NCBI RefSeq assembly: GCF_027859255.1
Contig: NZ_JAQHXR010000003.1
Coordinates: forward strand, 110,541 to 174,540
DNA length: 64,000 nucleotides
From: Helicobacter ibis
Lineage (GTDB): Bacteria > Campylobacterota > Campylobacteria > Campylobacterales > Helicobacteraceae
Reading direction: 5' to 3'
The translations under genes and the position numbers were made by a program. The notes below the pieces were generated by a model. The model was not told the origin of the DNA. It saw only the letters and a list, made by a program, of their open reading frames with translations, and made no database searches. The number at the start of each line of letters is the position of its first letter. Position 1 is the first letter of the stretch. Below are positions 22,258-41,647 of the stretch, one piece after another.

Positions 22258-23826
22258 CTAACTAGCAATAGCATAAGCCCTTGTTTCTCTTATTGCACTA
22301 ACTTTTATTTCTCCAGGATATTGCACACTAGATTCAATGTCTTTTGCAATATCTTTTGCTAAGACATGCAAATCGTCATCACTTAAATCGCTTGATTTTA
22401 CAATTACCCTTACTTCTCTTCCAGCATTTATTGCATAAGCATGCACTACGCCAGCTTTTGTTAATGCTATATTTTCTATCTCGCTAACTCTTCTTAGGTA
22501 ATTTTCTAGCACCTCTCGTCTTGCACCAGGTCTAGCAGAGCTAAGTGCATCTGCAGCACATACAGCAGCAGCTTCGATACTTTTTGCTTCTTCATTCCCA
22601 TGATGAGACATGATTGCATTTATTACTATTGGGTGCTCATTGTATCTTCTGCATATTTCAGCACCTAGTTCTACATGCGAACCCTTAAAGTCATGTGTCC
22701 TTGATTTGCCAATATCATGCAATAATCCAGCTCTTGTAGCTAGGAGGCAATCACCCCCAAGTTCTGCTGCTATGATTCCTGCTAGATGTGCTACTTCTAG
22801 TGAGTGTGCTAGTGCATTTTGTCCATAACTTGCTCTATATTTTAGTTTACCAACTAGTTTTTGGATTTCTGGGTGCATATTATTTAGTCCCAAATCTAAT
22901 ACTACTTGTTCTCCTTCTTTAAAGACTTGAGTTTCAAACTCATCAAAACATTTTTGATATATTTCTTCAATTTTTGCAGGTTGAATCCTACCATCTTCTA
23001 TTAGTTGTTCGATAGTTTTAGTGGCTATACTTCTTCTATATAGATTATGGCAACTAACTATTATAGTTCCGGGTGTGTCATCAATGATTATATCCACACC
23101 ACAGGTCATTTCTAGTGCCTTTATGTTTCGTCCTTCTTTGCCTATTATTTTTGCTTTTAAGTCATCGCTTGGGAGATTTATTGTATTTATTAGTCTTTCT
23201 GCTGCAAACTCACCTGCAAAGCGTGAAGTAGCTTGTGCTAGAAGATAGTTTGCTCTTTCTTTTGCATCTTCTTTTGCTTGTGTTTCATATTTTCTTATTA
23301 TATGCGCAGCTTCTTGTTTGCATTCTTCTTTTAGCTTGTTAAATAATAATTCTTTGGCTTCTTTTTTAGTTAGGCTCACAATCTGTGATAATTGACATGT
23401 TAATTCGCTTATTTTTTCTTCATAGTTTGTTTGTAGCTTTTTTATTGCATTTTTTGTTTCTGATATATTTTGTATATCTCTATTTATGCGTTGCTTTTCT
23501 TCATTTATGATAGATGTTTCTTTCTCTATTTTTTGAATCTCTTGTAGCTTCTTTCTCTCAAATTCTAGCAGTTTTTGTTCATATTCTTTTTTGTTTTTTA
23601 GCTTTTCTGTTTGTATGTTTTTTTCTGCTTCTACTTCTAGCTCTTTAATTTTGATTTTCGATTCTTGTAGCATTTTTTCTGCTTCATATTCTATTGCCTT
23701 TGCCTTTGCCTTTGCTTGTTCTAGTAATACACTAGAGTTTGTGTTGAATATTTTGCGTGAAACTAGGTAGCCTCCTAAACCTGCTATTAGTGCTGATGCT
23801 ACGGAACTTAATGTTACTACTATCAT
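22258..23826 (-). CDS. rny: Ribonuclease Y
   Basis: A 522-residue membrane-anchored endoribonuclease: an N-terminal transmembrane helix (MIVVTLSSVASALIAGLGGY), a long coiled coil (~35-180) rich in Glu, Lys and Gln, a KH domain around LKAKIIGKEGRNIKALE, and an HD domain with LLHDIGKS. It starts mRNA decay at the membrane. I choose ATG at 23826, preceded by AAGGA; an in-frame codon at 23850 would add eight polar residues. The start lies 95 bases inside the upstream gene. Confidence 0.95.
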   Translation of the reverse strand: MIVVTLSSVASALIAGLGGYLVSRKIFNTNSSVLLEQAKAKAKAIEYEAEKMLQESKIKIKELEVEAEKNIQTEKLKNKKEYEQKLLEFERKKLQEIQKIEKETSIINEEKQRINRDIQNISETKNAIKKLQTNYEEKISELTCQLSQIVSLTKKEAKELLFNKLKEECKQEAAHIIRKYETQAKEDAKERANYLLAQATSRFAGEFAAERLINTINLPSDDLKAKIIGKEGRNIKALEMTCGVDIIIDDTPGTIIVSCHNLYRRSIATKTIEQLIEDGRIQPAKIEEIYQKCFDEFETQVFKEGEQVVLDLGLNNMHPEIQKLVGKLKYRASYGQNALAHSLEVAHLAGIIAAELGGDCLLATRAGLLHDIGKSRTHDFKGSHVELGAEICRRYNEHPIVINAIMSHHGNEEAKSIEAAAVCAADALSSARPGARREVLENYLRRVSEIENIALTKAGVVHAYAINAGREVRVIVKSSDLSDDDLHVLAKDIAKDIESSVQYPGEIKVSAIRETRAYAIAS

Positions 23827-24418
23827 GTATCTTGTCCTTGATTGTTGCAAATGGGGTTATGTATATGTTGGTTTTCACATCGTGATACTGCGTTATTTTA
23901 GAGTTGTGATAGTTTAGTGCACGAGATACAAAAATAGTTATTGGTTGTTTTTTGAGATTCATAAAGAATCTATCATATATACCTTTGCCAAAACCTATCC
24001 GTCTAAAATCCATATCTATACCTAACACTGGAATAATTGCAATATCTAATTTATTGTTTCTAAATAATGAACCATTTGGTTGATAAATGCCAAAAGCTTG
24101 TCTCCCTAGTGGCAGTCTATATTCTACCATTTTCAAATTTATATCAGACATAAATGGTAGAAAAATTTGTGTGTTTTTTTGTTTTTTAAATTTATTTAGC
24201 AATTTTAGGCAGTTAAACTCAATATCCAGTGGGAAATACAATAAAATATTGATTCTTGAGTGAGGTTTTCTTTTTTGCTTTTTTAGGTTTGATATTATTT
24301 GTTGTAGTAGGATTTCTATTTTTTTGTTTAAAATCAAATCCATATATAGTTTGTTTTGTGAATCTTTTGCTTTGTTTAATCTGTTTTTAAATTTTTGTCT
24401 TATTAATTCTTTGGTCAT
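23732..24418 (-). CDS. 5-formyltetrahydrofolate cyclo-ligase
   Basis: A 228-residue protein of the 5-FTHF cyclo-ligase family. Signatures are LPLGRQAFGIYQP and IDMDFRRIGFGKGIYDRFF, the ATP/folate-binding loop. It converts 5-formyl-THF to 5,10-methenyl-THF. The C-terminal ~35 residues run past the family core and are encoded in the region overlapping the start of rny. ATG at 24418 follows AAGG. The same gene pair is commonly adjacent in Campylobacterota, which supports the call. Confidence 0.9.
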   Translation of the reverse strand: MTKELIRQKFKNRLNKAKDSQNKLYMDLILNKKIEILLQQIISNLKKQKRKPHSRINILLYFPLDIEFNCLKLLNKFKKQKNTQIFLPFMSDINLKMVEYRLPLGRQAFGIYQPNGSLFRNNKLDIAIIPVLGIDMDFRRIGFGKGIYDRFFMNLKKQPITIFVSRALNYHNSKITQYHDVKTNIYITPFATIKDKIHDSSNIKFRSISTNSRFRRLPSFTQNIQHKL

Positions 24419-24651
24419 CTTTTGCCTTAACTTTAATTGTATTGTTGGTGTTTTTGCGTTTTTATAAAAATATACAAACTATTATTTTAAGGAGTATTTT
24501 ACAATCTTTAATAGCACAAATATTATTCAATATTTAGAAGTATGGCATTTGTAGGTTTTAGAATCTGCAAAGTTTATAAATATGACATTAAGCATAAGCC
24601 ATAGTTTATGTTTATATTGCACAAAAAATATTATTTATTTTCTATAATTTA

Positions 24652-24680
24652 TTGACAAAAGCTATAAAAAGTTGTAAAAT
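24652..24680 (+). promoter_or_regulatory. Promoter of the tRNA-tuf-rpoBC superoperon
   Basis: TTGACA (24652-24657), 17 bases, TAAAAT (24675-24680), ending 16 bases before the first tRNA. The GC-rich GCCTCC just after the -10 is the kind of discriminator seen at stable-RNA promoters under stringent control. The 278-base gap before the tRNA holds nothing else I recognise. Confidence 0.85.
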
Positions 24681-24696
24681 GCCTCCTTTAATTTTT

Positions 24697-24772
24697 GCTG
24701 GTGTAGCTCAGTTGGTAGAGCAGCTGCCTTGTAAGCAGCAGGCCGGGGGTTCGAGTCCCTTCACCAGCTCCA
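24697..24772 (+). tRNA. tRNA-Thr (anticodon UGU)
   Basis: A complete 76-base cloverleaf: acceptor GCTGGTG pairs with CACCAGC, T discriminator and encoded CCA. The anticodon loop is in CTGCCTTGTAAGCAG, giving TGT. The T arm carries GGTTCGAGTCC. Confidence 0.97.
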
Positions 24773-24825
24773 TAATTTAAGTTCTATTTATTTTTCAGTG
24801 TTTGACCAGTTTATAAATTTTCTGT

Positions 24826-24910
<85 letters not shown>

Positions 24911-24919
24911 TGTAGCCAT

Positions 24920-24996
24920 GCGGGAGTAGCTCAGTTGGCTAGAGCATCAGCCTTCCAAGCTGAGGGTCGCGGGTTCGAGCCCCGTTTCCCGCTCCA
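24920..24996 (+). tRNA. tRNA-Gly (anticodon UCC)
   Basis: A 77-base cloverleaf. Acceptor GCGGGAG pairs with TTCCCGC (one G-T pair), then T and encoded CCA. Anticodon stem TCAGC/GCTGA with loop CTTCCAA gives TCC. Confidence 0.97.
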
Positions 24997-25098
24997 ATCA
25001 CACTTGTGATAACTGGGAGCTGATTCTACTTTGCTAATGTTTAGATTCTTAAACAATTAAATTAGACAAATCAGCACACTAAAATAAACGATGTTTAT

Positions 25099-25173
25099 GC
25101 CCATATAGCTCAGTGGCAGAGCACTTCCTTGGTAAGGAAGAGGTCGGCGGTTCAATCCCGCTTATGGGCTCCA
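25099..25173 (+). tRNA. tRNA-Thr (anticodon GGU)
   Basis: A 75-base cloverleaf. Acceptor GCCCATA pairs with TATGGGC, then T and encoded CCA. Anticodon stem CTTCC/GGAAG with loop TTGGTAA gives GGT. Second threonine tRNA of the cluster, about 120 bases before tuf. Confidence 0.97.
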
Positions 25174-25293
25174 GTTTTTCGCAATGCATTTTCATTGAAT
25201 CTTGCTATAAATTTAGATATGGATTCGTGTTTTTGTGTTTGTTTTTTAGGTAGTCTAACTATCAAAACTATATTAATTTTACAGGAGAAGCTT

Positions 25294-26493
25294 ATGGCTA
25301 AGGAAAAATATGTTAAATCAAAACCCCATGTAAATATTGGAACAATCGGACATGTTGACCATGGTAAGACAACATTGAGTGCTGCTATTTCTGCTGTTCT
25401 ATCTACAAAAGGTTTGGCAGAGATGAAAGACTATGACAATATCGATAATGCACCTGAAGAAAAAGAAAGAGGTATTACGATTGCTACTTCTCACATTGAG
25501 TATGAAACAGAAAAGAGACACTACGCACATGTTGATTGTCCTGGACACGCTGACTATGTTAAGAACATGATTACAGGTGCTGCTCAAATGGACGGAGCTA
25601 TCTTGGTTGTTTCTGCTGCTGATGGTCCTATGCCACAAACTAGAGAGCATATTCTACTATCTCGCCAAGTTGGTGTTCCATATATCGTAGTTTTCATGAA
25701 TAAGCAAGATATGGTTGATGACCAAGAACTATTAGAATTGGTAGAAATGGAAATTAGAGAACTTCTATCAAGTTATGAATTCCCGGGAGATGATACTCCA
25801 ATTATTGCTGGTTCTGCTCTAAAAGCACTAGATGAAGCTAAAGCTGGTTCTCTAGGCGAGTGGAGCGAGAAGATTATGAAGTTAATGGATGCTGTAGATG
25901 AGTATATACCTACTCCAGCTCGTGAAACTGATAAGACTTTCTTGATGCCTATCGAAGATGTTTTCTCAATAGCAGGTAGAGGAACGGTTGTTACAGGAAG
26001 AATCGAAAGAGGTGTTGTAAAAGTAGGTGATGAAATTGAAATAGTTGGTATTCGCCCAACTCAAAAGACAACTGTAACTGGCGTTGAAATGTTTAGAAAA
26101 GAGCTAGACATGGGTGAAGCTGGTGATAATGTTGGTGTTCTTTTAAGAGGAACAAAGAAAGAAGAAGTTGAGAGAGGTATGGTTCTTTGTAAGCCTGCTT
26201 CAATTACTCCTCACAAAAAGTTTGAAGGTGAAATTTATGTTCTTTCAAAAGATGAAGGTGGAAGACATACTCCATTCTTTAATGGATATAGACCACAATT
26301 CTATGTAAGAACAACAGATATTACTGGTTCTATTCAATTGCCTGATGGAGTTGAAATGGTTATGCCGGGTGATAACATCAAAATCACAGTAGAACTAATT
26401 AACCCTATCGCACTAGAAGAAGGAACAAGATTCGCTATTCGTGAAGGTGGTAGAACTGTTGGTGCTGGTGTTGTTACAAAAATTATTGAATAG
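25294..26493 (+). CDS. tuf: Elongation factor Tu
   Basis: A 399-residue EF-Tu, full family length. G1 is GHVDHGKT (~19-26), [15 protein letters not shown] is G3, NKQDMVDD is G4; the C-terminal beta barrels end [12 protein letters not shown]. It delivers aminoacyl-tRNA to the ribosome. ATG at 25294 follows AGGAG; the frame upstream runs only through tRNA-Thr. Gene order tRNA-tuf-rpmG-tRNA-secE-nusG is the usual one for Campylobacterota. Confidence 0.98.
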   Translation: MAKEKYVKSKPHVNIGTIGHVDHGKTTLSAAISAVLSTKGLAEMKDYDNIDNAPEEKERGITIATSHIEYETEKRHYAHVDCPGHADYVKNMITGAAQMDGAILVVSAADGPMPQTREHILLSRQVGVPYIVVFMNKQDMVDDQELLELVEMEIRELLSSYEFPGDDTPIIAGSALKALDEAKAGSLGEWSEKIMKLMDAVDEYIPTPARETDKTFLMPIEDVFSIAGRGTVVTGRIERGVVKVGDEIEIVGIRPTQKTTVTGVEMFRKELDMGEAGDNVGVLLRGTKKEEVERGMVLCKPASITPHKKFEGEIYVLSKDEGGRHTPFFNGYRPQFYVRTTDITGSIQLPDGVEMVMPGDNIKITVELINPIALEEGTRFAIREGGRTVGAGVVTKIIE

Positions 26494-26503
26494 GCTGTAA
26501 AAC

Positions 26504-26674
26504 ATGGCAAAGGGTAATAGAATAAAAATTGGACTTAAATGTGTAGAGTGTGGTGATATAAACTATAGCACCGTGAAAAACGCAAAAACACAAACAGAAA
26601 AACTGGAGCTAAAAAAGTTCTGCCCAAGGCTTAATAGACATACAATTCATAAAGAAGTGAAGTTAAAAAGCTAA
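26504..26674 (+). CDS. rpmG: 50S ribosomal protein L33
   Basis: A 56-residue protein starting [18 protein letters not shown] and ending VKLKS. It carries the L33 zinc-ribbon first half CVEC, but the second half reads FCPRLNRH with only one Cys, so the four-Cys zinc site is incomplete. It is only 10 bases after tuf. Too short for a long-ORF listing but clear from length, basic composition and place in the operon. Confidence 0.93.
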   Translation: MAKGNRIKIGLKCVECGDINYSTVKNAKTQTEKLELKKFCPRLNRHTIHKEVKLKS

Positions 26675-26687
26675 ATTTTAGCGTTAT

Positions 26688-26713
26688 GGATATGGAGAGA
26701 ATTCTCTATATCC
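26688..26713 (+). other. Hairpin between rpmG and tRNA-Trp
   Basis: GGATAT (26688-26693) and ATATCC (26708-26713) form the base of a stem that continues imperfectly through GAG/CTC. There is no T run. It ends just before tRNA-Trp and may be a processing site or a weak attenuator. Confidence 0.35.
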
Positions 26714-26720
26714 AAATTGT

Positions 26721-26796
26721 AGGTCAGTAGCTCCAATGGTAGAGCGTCGGTCTCCAAAACCGAGTGTTGGGGGTTCGAGTCCCTCCTGGCCTGCCA
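26721..26796 (+). tRNA. tRNA-Trp (anticodon CCA)
   Basis: A 76-base cloverleaf. Acceptor AGGTCAG pairs with CTGGCCT (one G-T), discriminator G and encoded CCA. Anticodon stem TCGGT/ACCGA with loop CTCCAAA gives CCA. It lies between rpmG and secE, so it must be cut out of the operon transcript. Confidence 0.97.
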
Positions 26797-26821
26797 TATT
26801 TGGAATAAAGGAATAAGTATA

Positions 26822-27001
26822 GTGAAAAAGCTTATTGCATATTATAGATTATCCAAAGAAGAGCTATCAAAGGTAATATTTCCGACAAAAGAGCAAGTTA
26901 GAAGTGCTTTTATTTCTGTATTGTTAGTTGTCTCTGTTATTGCTCTATTTTTGGCATCGGTTGATTTCATTCTTGGAAGTTTTGTTTCAAGTATTTTATA
27001 A
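26822..27001 (+). CDS. secE: Preprotein translocase subunit SecE
   Basis: A 59-residue protein starting at GTG and beginning MKKLIAYYRLSKEELSKV. An amphipathic N-terminal helix containing FPTKEQV is followed by one transmembrane helix (residues ~31-55), the usual minimal SecE. It holds SecY together in the Sec channel. The GTG follows AAGGA. Identification rests on length, the one-TM layout and its position just before nusG. Confidence 0.93.
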   Translation: MKKLIAYYRLSKEELSKVIFPTKEQVRSAFISVLLVVSVIALFLASVDFILGSFVSSIL

Positions 27002-27016
27002 TTTTAGGATTTTTTT

Positions 27017-27547
27017 ATGGCTTTGTATTGGTATGCGATTCAAACCTATTTTGGTAGCGAACAAGCTGTTAAAAGAGGTATAGAAAACATAGTTAAAGAG
27101 CATCATCTAGAGGACAGATTAACTGATATAGTTGTTCCAACTGAAGATATTATTGAAGTTAAGAATAACAAGAAAAAAATCAGCGAGAGAAGTTTATATC
27201 CCGGTTATGTTTTTATTAGGGTTGATTTAGATACTGCTTTATGGCATACAATTCAATCATTACCTAAAGTTAGTAGATTCATAGGCGAAGCAAAAAAACC
27301 TACACCGCTAAGCGAAGCAGACATTAACCACATTATAGAAAAAGTTCAAAATCGTGCAGCTCCAAAACCAAAAATTATTTTTGAATCTGGTGAAGTTGTA
27401 AGGATTATAGAAGGTCCATTTGCTAATTTTACAGGTATTGTTGAAGAGTATGACATGGAGCATAGAAAGTTAAAGCTAAATGTATCTATTTTTGGACGAA
27501 GTACACCTATTGAAATACTTTATTCTCAAGTAGAAAAAATAGTTTAA
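27017..27547 (+). CDS. nusG: Transcription termination/antitermination factor NusG
   Basis: A 176-residue NusG: an NGN domain starting LYWYAIQTYFGSEQAVKRGI, with YPGYVFIRVDL, and a C-terminal KOW domain with GEVVRIIEGPFANFTGIVEEYD. It binds RNA polymerase and links transcription to Rho or to the ribosome. It lies 15 bases after secE. Confidence 0.97.
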   Translation: MALYWYAIQTYFGSEQAVKRGIENIVKEHHLEDRLTDIVVPTEDIIEVKNNKKKISERSLYPGYVFIRVDLDTALWHTIQSLPKVSRFIGEAKKPTPLSEADINHIIEKVQNRAAPKPKIIFESGEVVRIIEGPFANFTGIVEEYDMEHRKLKLNVSIFGRSTPIEILYSQVEKIV

Positions 27548-27570
27548 TACACTAAAAACAAGGATAAGTT

Positions 27571-27996
27571 ATGGCAAAAAAAATTGTTGGCGAACTAAAA
27601 TTGCAAATCCCAGCAGGAAAGGCTAATCCATCACCACCTGTAGGTCCTGCATTAGGTCAGCGTGGTATTAATATAATGGAATTTTGTAAGGCTTTTAATG
27701 AAAAAACCAAAGATATGGGAAATTTTAATATTCCTGTTATTATCACGGTTTATCAAGATAAGAGCTTTACATTTGTTACTAAAAAGCCACCTGTTACAGA
27801 TTTGATTAAAAAGGCAGCTGGAATCCAAAAAGGTTCTGATAATCCTCTAAAAAATAAAGTTGGTAAGCTTACAAAAGCACAAGTTTTAGAGATTGTAAAG
27901 ACAAAAATGGACGACTTGAATGCTACTTCAGAAGAAGCAGCAATGAAGATAGTTGAAGGAAGTGCTCGAAGCATGGGCATTGAAGTTGTAGATTAA
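27571..27996 (+). CDS. rplK: 50S ribosomal protein L11
   Basis: A 141-residue L11 with the conserved start [20 protein letters not shown], the segment [19 protein letters not shown] and the C-terminal RNA-binding part ending [10 protein letters not shown]. It forms the GTPase-associated centre with 23S rRNA and L10-L12. Placed 23 bases after nusG. Confidence 0.98.
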   Translation: MAKKIVGELKLQIPAGKANPSPPVGPALGQRGINIMEFCKAFNEKTKDMGNFNIPVIITVYQDKSFTFVTKKPPVTDLIKKAAGIQKGSDNPLKNKVGKLTKAQVLEIVKTKMDDLNATSEEAAMKIVEGSARSMGIEVVD

Positions 27997-28018
27997 TAAA
28001 GACGCGTTGGAGTATAAA

Positions 28019-28723
28019 ATGGCAAAAAAATTAACAAAAAGAATGCAAAATCTTCTAAATAAAGTTGATTGCAAGAAAATATACGATATCACAACCGCCT
28101 CTGCATCAGTAAAGTCTCTAGCTTCTGCAAAGTTTGATGAAACTGTAGAGATTGCGTTAAACCTTGGTGTTGATCCAAGACATGCTGATCAGATGATTCG
28201 TGGTGCTGTTGTTTTACCTAATGGGACAGGTAAAAGTGTGCGTGTAGCAGTATTTGCAAAAGGTTCTAAAGCTGATGAAGCTAAAGCTGCTGGTGCTGAT
28301 GTTGTTGGTGATGATGATTTAGCAGAGCAAATCAAAGGTGGAGATTTGAACTTTGATATGGTAATTGCAACACCAGATATGATGGCATTAGTTGGTAAAG
28401 TAGGTAGAATCTTAGGACCAAAGGGATTAATGCCAAATCCAAAAACTGGCACAGTTACAATGGATATTTCAAAAGCTGTTAGTAATGCAAAAAGTGGTCA
28501 AGTAAATTATCGTGTAGATAAAAAAGGTATCATTCATGCACCTGTTGGTAAGGCTAGTTTTGATGCTAAAAAGCTAGAAGAAAACATTATAGCACTTGTT
28601 AAAAATATTAATAAGCAAAAACCAGCAACAGCTAAGGGAAAATATATCAAAAATGCAACTTTATCACTAACGATGAGTCCCTCATTGATGCTCGATATTC
28701 AAGAGCTTGCTGATATGAAATAA
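28019..28723 (+). CDS. rplA: 50S ribosomal protein L1
   Basis: A 234-residue L1, full length, with [21 protein letters not shown] and [18 protein letters not shown] as signatures. It forms the L1 stalk and in many bacteria represses its own operon. I use ATG at 28019 (MAKKLTKRM), preceded by GGAG; the codon at 28007 would add four residues. Confidence 0.98.
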   Translation: MAKKLTKRMQNLLNKVDCKKIYDITTASASVKSLASAKFDETVEIALNLGVDPRHADQMIRGAVVLPNGTGKSVRVAVFAKGSKADEAKAAGADVVGDDDLAEQIKGGDLNFDMVIATPDMMALVGKVGRILGPKGLMPNPKTGTVTMDISKAVSNAKSGQVNYRVDKKGIIHAPVGKASFDAKKLEENIIALVKNINKQKPATAKGKYIKNATLSLTMSPSLMLDIQELADMK

Positions 28724-28743
28724 TTTATTCTTGTTTTTATCTT

Positions 28744-28801
28744 AGACTAATGACTATAGGGGCTTTTTAAGCTTAAACTTCCCTATATAAGTCTTTCGTC
28801 T
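28744..28801 (+). ncRNA. L10 leader element upstream of rplJ
   Basis: The space between rplA and rplJ folds into a nested stem: AGAC (28744-28747) with GTCT (28798-28801), GACT (28752-28755) with AGTC (28790-28793), and TAGGG (28757-28761) with CCCTA (28781-28785). It ends just before the rplJ ribosome site AAAGGAGG. This is the place and shape of the L10(L12)4 autoregulatory leader. Confidence 0.7.
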
Positions 28802-28815
28802 GAAAGGAGGTTAAT

Positions 28816-29298
28816 ATGACAAAAGCAGAAAAAACGGCGTTAATTGAAAAATTAGCTGGTGAGTTTAAAGCTTCAAATGCAATTATTGTTTGTGATTATA
28901 AAGGCTTAAGTGTTAGAGAGCTTGAATCTCTAAGAGCTAGTGCTAGAGAAAAGAGTGCAAAAGTTCAAGTTATCAAAAACACATTAGCTTCTATTGCGTT
29001 AAAGCAAGTTGGAATCGAAGACTTAGAACTTAAAGAAAACAATATATTTGTTTGGAGTGAAGATCAAATTTCATTAGCAAAAGCAGTTTGCAAGTTTTCA
29101 GATTCTGTTGGTGGTAAGCTAGTAATAAAATCTGGATATTTTGAAGGAAGTTGTGTAGATTCAAAACACATCGAAGCAGTTTCTAAACTACCTTCTAAAG
29201 AAGAGCTTATTGGTATGTTGCTATCTGTATGGACTGCACCGGCGAGATATTTTGTTACTGGACTTGATAATTTAAGAAAACAAAAAGAAGAACAATAA
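28816..29298 (+). CDS. rplJ: 50S ribosomal protein L10
   Basis: A 160-residue L10. The N-terminal RNA-binding domain begins [20 protein letters not shown] and has [12 protein letters not shown]; the C-terminal helix ends [11 protein letters not shown], where L7/L12 dimers bind. It follows a strong AAAGGAGG and the L10 leader. Confidence 0.97.
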   Translation: MTKAEKTALIEKLAGEFKASNAIIVCDYKGLSVRELESLRASAREKSAKVQVIKNTLASIALKQVGIEDLELKENNIFVWSEDQISLAKAVCKFSDSVGGKLVIKSGYFEGSCVDSKHIEAVSKLPSKEELIGMLLSVWTAPARYFVTGLDNLRKQKEEQ

Positions 29299-29313
29299 TT
29301 TAAGGAGATAAAA

Positions 29314-29688
29314 ATGGCAATCACAAAAGAAGATGTTTTAGAATACATTGGTAACCTTTCTGTAATGGAACTTTCAGAGCTTGTAAAGGCTTTTGAAGAG
29401 AAATTTGGCGTTTCTGCTGCTCCTACTGTTGTAGCAGGTGCTGCGGCTGCAGGCGGTGGTGCTGCTTCTGAAGAAAAAACAGAGTTCGACATTATCCTTA
29501 CAGATAGTGGAGATAAGAAAATCAATGTAATTAAAGTAGTAAGAGAAGTTACAGGACTTGGCTTAAAAGAAGCAAAAGACGCAGTTGAGCAAACTCCATT
29601 TACGGTTAAAGAGGGAGTTAAAAAAGAAGATGCTGATGCTATCAAAGCTAAATTTGAAGAAGCAGGTGCAAAAGTCGATATTAAATAA
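29314..29688 (+). CDS. rplL: 50S ribosomal protein L7/L12
   Basis: A 124-residue L7/L12: an N-terminal dimerisation domain, an Ala/Gly-rich hinge (~35-50), and a C-terminal factor-binding domain with [20 protein letters not shown]. It recruits translation factors to the ribosome. Located 15 bases after rplJ. Confidence 0.98.
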   Translation: MAITKEDVLEYIGNLSVMELSELVKAFEEKFGVSAAPTVVAGAAAAGGGAASEEKTEFDIILTDSGDKKINVIKVVREVTGLGLKEAKDAVEQTPFTVKEGVKKEDADAIKAKFEEAGAKVDIK

Positions 29689-29693
29689 TTTTT

Positions 29694-38407
<8,714 letters not shown>

Positions 38408-38486
38408 TTTAAGGAGAATAAAAGCAGATTGCATGTAAAATCCGCTTCATTTTCTCTATTGAAGATATTTTTAGGAAGGAAAAAAA

Positions 38487-38870
38487 GTGCCAACGATTAA
38501 TCAATTAATTAGAAAAGAAAGAAAAAAGGTTATAAAGAAGTCAAAATCTCCTGCTTTGGTGGTTTGCCCTCAAAGAAGAGGTGTTTGCACTCGTGTTTAT
38601 ACTACAACACCTAAAAAGCCAAACTCTGCTTTAAGAAAAGTAGCTAAAGTTAGACTAACAAGTGGCTTTGAGGTGATTAGCTATATTCCCGGTGAGGGAC
38701 ATAATTTGCAAGAACACTCGATAGTTCTAATTCGTGGTGGTAGGGTAAAAGATTTACCGGGTGTTAAGTATCACATTATTCGTGGTGCGTTGGATACTGC
38801 TGGTGTTGCTAAAAGAACAGTATCTCGTAGTAAGTATGGTGCAAAGCGTGCTAAGAGTGATTCAAAATAG
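38487..38870 (+). CDS. rpsL: 30S ribosomal protein S12
   Basis: A 127-residue S12 with the conserved segments [19 protein letters not shown] and [19 protein letters not shown]. It sits in the decoding centre; Lys43-type and Lys88-type positions, where streptomycin resistance arises, lie in these segments. It starts with GTG at 38487 after AAGGA. Confidence 0.98.
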   Translation: MPTINQLIRKERKKVIKKSKSPALVVCPQRRGVCTRVYTTTPKKPNSALRKVAKVRLTSGFEVISYIPGEGHNLQEHSIVLIRGGRVKDLPGVKYHIIRGALDTAGVAKRTVSRSKYGAKRAKSDSK

Positions 38871-38886
38871 TAAGTGAGGTAATTAA

Positions 38887-39354
<468 letters not shown>

Positions 39355-39362
39355 TTATCTAT

Positions 39363-39400
39363 GCTTAAGAGGATTGCTTATTGCCCTCTTTTAGCATTTT
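39363..39400 (+). terminator. Possible hairpin terminator/attenuator between rpsG and fusA
   Basis: GCT-T-AAGAGG and CCTCTT-TT-AGC pair with a small internal bulge and are followed by ATTTTC. The structure is imperfect, so partial read-through into fusA is likely. Confidence 0.4.
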
Positions 39401-39449
39401 CTACGATTTCTATTGAAACTCAAAAAATATTTATCCCAAAGGAATAAAA

Positions 39450-41531
39450 ATGGCAAGAAAAACCCCGTTGCATAAGATTAGAAATATCGGTATTGCAGCT
39501 CACATTGATGCTGGTAAGACTACTACATCAGAAAGAATCTTGTTTTATACAGGTGTGAGCCATAAGATTGGTGAGGTGCATGATGGTGCAGCTACAATGG
39601 ACTGGATGGAGCAAGAAAAAGAAAGAGGTATTACAATTACTTCTGCGGCAACAACTTGTTTTTGGAAAGATTATCAAATAAACCTAATTGACACTCCCGG
39701 ACACGTGGATTTTACTATTGAAGTTGAAAGATCTATGCGCGTTTTAGATGGGGCTGTTGCTGTGTTTTGTTCTGTTGGTGGTGTGCAACCTCAAAGTGAA
39801 ACTGTTTGGAGACAAGCTAATAAATATGGTGTTCCAAGGATCGTATTTGTAAATAAAATGGATAGAATTGGTGCAAACTTCTATAATGTAGAATCTCAAA
39901 TTGCAAATAGACTTAAGGCTAAGCCAGTTCCTTTAGTGATTCCTATTGGTGCTGAAGATAGCTTTAAAGGTGTAGTAGATCTTATAGCTATGAAAGCGAT
40001 TGTTTGGAATGATGAATCTATGGGTGCAAAATATGACATAGAAGAGATACCAGCAGATTTAGTAGAAAAAGCAAATGAATATAGAGAAAAACTTTTAGAA
40101 TCCGTTGCAGAGCTTGATGAAGCTACTATGGAAAAGTATCTTGGCGGAGAAGAGCTAAGTGTAGAGGAAATTAAAGCAGGAATCAAAAAGGGTTGTTTAG
40201 CAATGGAGATTATCCCTATGCTTTGTGGTTCAAGCTTTAAAAACAAAGGCGTGCAAACACTGCTAGATGCAGTTGTAGAATATTTACCAGCTCCAACAGA
40301 AGTTGCTGACATTCGTGGTGTAGATCCAAAAGATGAAGAAAAAGAAATTAGTGTTAAATCTACTGATGATGGTGAGTTTGCAGGTCTAGCATTTAAGATT
40401 ATGACAGATCCATTCGTGGGACAGCTAACTTTCGTGCGTGCTTATCGTGGTATGTTAGAATCGGGAAGCTATGTGCTTAACTCTACAAAAGGCAAAAAAG
40501 AAAGAGTTGGAAGACTTCTTAAGATGCACTCAAATAAAAGAGAAGATATTAAAGAGGTGTATGCAGGGGAGATTTGTGCGTTTGTTGGATTAAAAGAGAC
40601 GCTAACAGGTGATACTCTATGTTCTGAAAAAGATCCGGTAATTTTAGAGAGAATGGAATTTCCAGATCCGGTTATTTCTATCGCAGTTGAGCCAAAAACA
40701 AAGGCAGACCAAGAAAAAATGGCATTAGCTTTAGCAAAACTAGCCGAAGAAGACCCAAGCTTTAGAGTGCATACAGATGAAGAATCAGGTCAGACAATCA
40801 TCTCTGGTATGGGTGAGCTTCACTTAGAAATTATTGTAGATAGACTAAAAAGAGAATTCAAAGTAGAAGCAGAAGTAGGACAACCACAAGTTGCATTCCG
40901 TGAGACTATCCGCCAAAGTGTAGAGCAAGAGTGCAAGTATGCTAAGCAATCAGGTGGTAGAGGACAATATGGACATGTATTTATAAAAGTTGAACCACAA
41001 GAACCTGGCAAAGGATATGAGTTTGTTAATAATATCTCTGGTGGTGTTATCCCTAAAGAATATATTCCAGCAGTTGATAAAGGTATCCAAGAGGCAATGC
41101 AAAATGGTGTGTTGGCAGGTTATCCGGTTGTTGATTTTAAAGTTACTCTTTTTGATGGTAGCTACCATGATGTAGATTCAAGTGAAATGGCGTTTAAGAT
41201 CGCTGGTTCTATGGCATTTAAAGATGCTTGTAGAAAGGCAGGGGCTGTATTGCTAGAGCCTATGATGAAGGTTGAAGTTGAAGTTCCTGAAGAATATATG
41301 GGTGATGTAATTGGTGATTTAAATCGTAGAAGAGGACAGATTAATTCAATGGATGATAGAATGGGATTAAAGATTGTAAATGCTTTTGTACCATTAGCAG
41401 AAATGTTTGGATATTCTACTGATTTGCGTTCTGCTACACAAGGTAGAGGAACATATACTATGGAATTTGACCATTATGGAGAGGTTCCAAGTAATATCGC
41501 TAAAGAAATCATGGAAAAGAGAAACGGATAG
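39450..41531 (+). CDS. fusA: Elongation factor G
   Basis: A 693-residue EF-G with G1 AHIDAGKTT (~17-25), [14 protein letters not shown], and domains II-V ending [17 protein letters not shown]. It drives ribosomal translocation. ATG follows AAAGGA. Last gene of the superoperon, with an intrinsic terminator straight after its stop. Confidence 0.98.
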   Translation: MARKTPLHKIRNIGIAAHIDAGKTTTSERILFYTGVSHKIGEVHDGAATMDWMEQEKERGITITSAATTCFWKDYQINLIDTPGHVDFTIEVERSMRVLDGAVAVFCSVGGVQPQSETVWRQANKYGVPRIVFVNKMDRIGANFYNVESQIANRLKAKPVPLVIPIGAEDSFKGVVDLIAMKAIVWNDESMGAKYDIEEIPADLVEKANEYREKLLESVAELDEATMEKYLGGEELSVEEIKAGIKKGCLAMEIIPMLCGSSFKNKGVQTLLDAVVEYLPAPTEVADIRGVDPKDEEKEISVKSTDDGEFAGLAFKIMTDPFVGQLTFVRAYRGMLESGSYVLNSTKGKKERVGRLLKMHSNKREDIKEVYAGEICAFVGLKETLTGDTLCSEKDPVILERMEFPDPVISIAVEPKTKADQEKMALALAKLAEEDPSFRVHTDEESGQTIISGMGELHLEIIVDRLKREFKVEAEVGQPQVAFRETIRQSVEQECKYAKQSGGRGQYGHVFIKVEPQEPGKGYEFVNNISGGVIPKEYIPAVDKGIQEAMQNGVLAGYPVVDFKVTLFDGSYHDVDSSEMAFKIAGSMAFKDACRKAGAVLLEPMMKVEVEVPEEYMGDVIGDLNRRRGQINSMDDRMGLKIVNAFVPLAEMFGYSTDLRSATQGRGTYTMEFDHYGEVPSNIAKEIMEKRNG

Positions 41532-41557
41532 AGATTTAGCATTTTTGCTAAATCTTT
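41532..41557 (+). terminator. Terminator after fusA
   Basis: AGATTTAGC (41532-41540) and GCTAAATCT (41547-41555) make a perfect 9-bp stem with a 6-base loop, starting on the base after the stop codon, then TT. The short T run makes it moderate in strength. Confidence 0.7.
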
Positions 41558-41647
41558 AGTGCTATGGAAATAATAAATATTAAAAACTGCTACCTATATA
41601 TTTGTAAGGATAATTGTTGCATAATCAAAAATTAAAGGTTTGAATCT

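Noticed and set aside
29064..29645. 193-codon open frame antisense to rplJ and rplL
   Set aside because: Ser- and Ala-rich mirror of highly conserved ribosomal genes, with no ribosome site; a composition effect.
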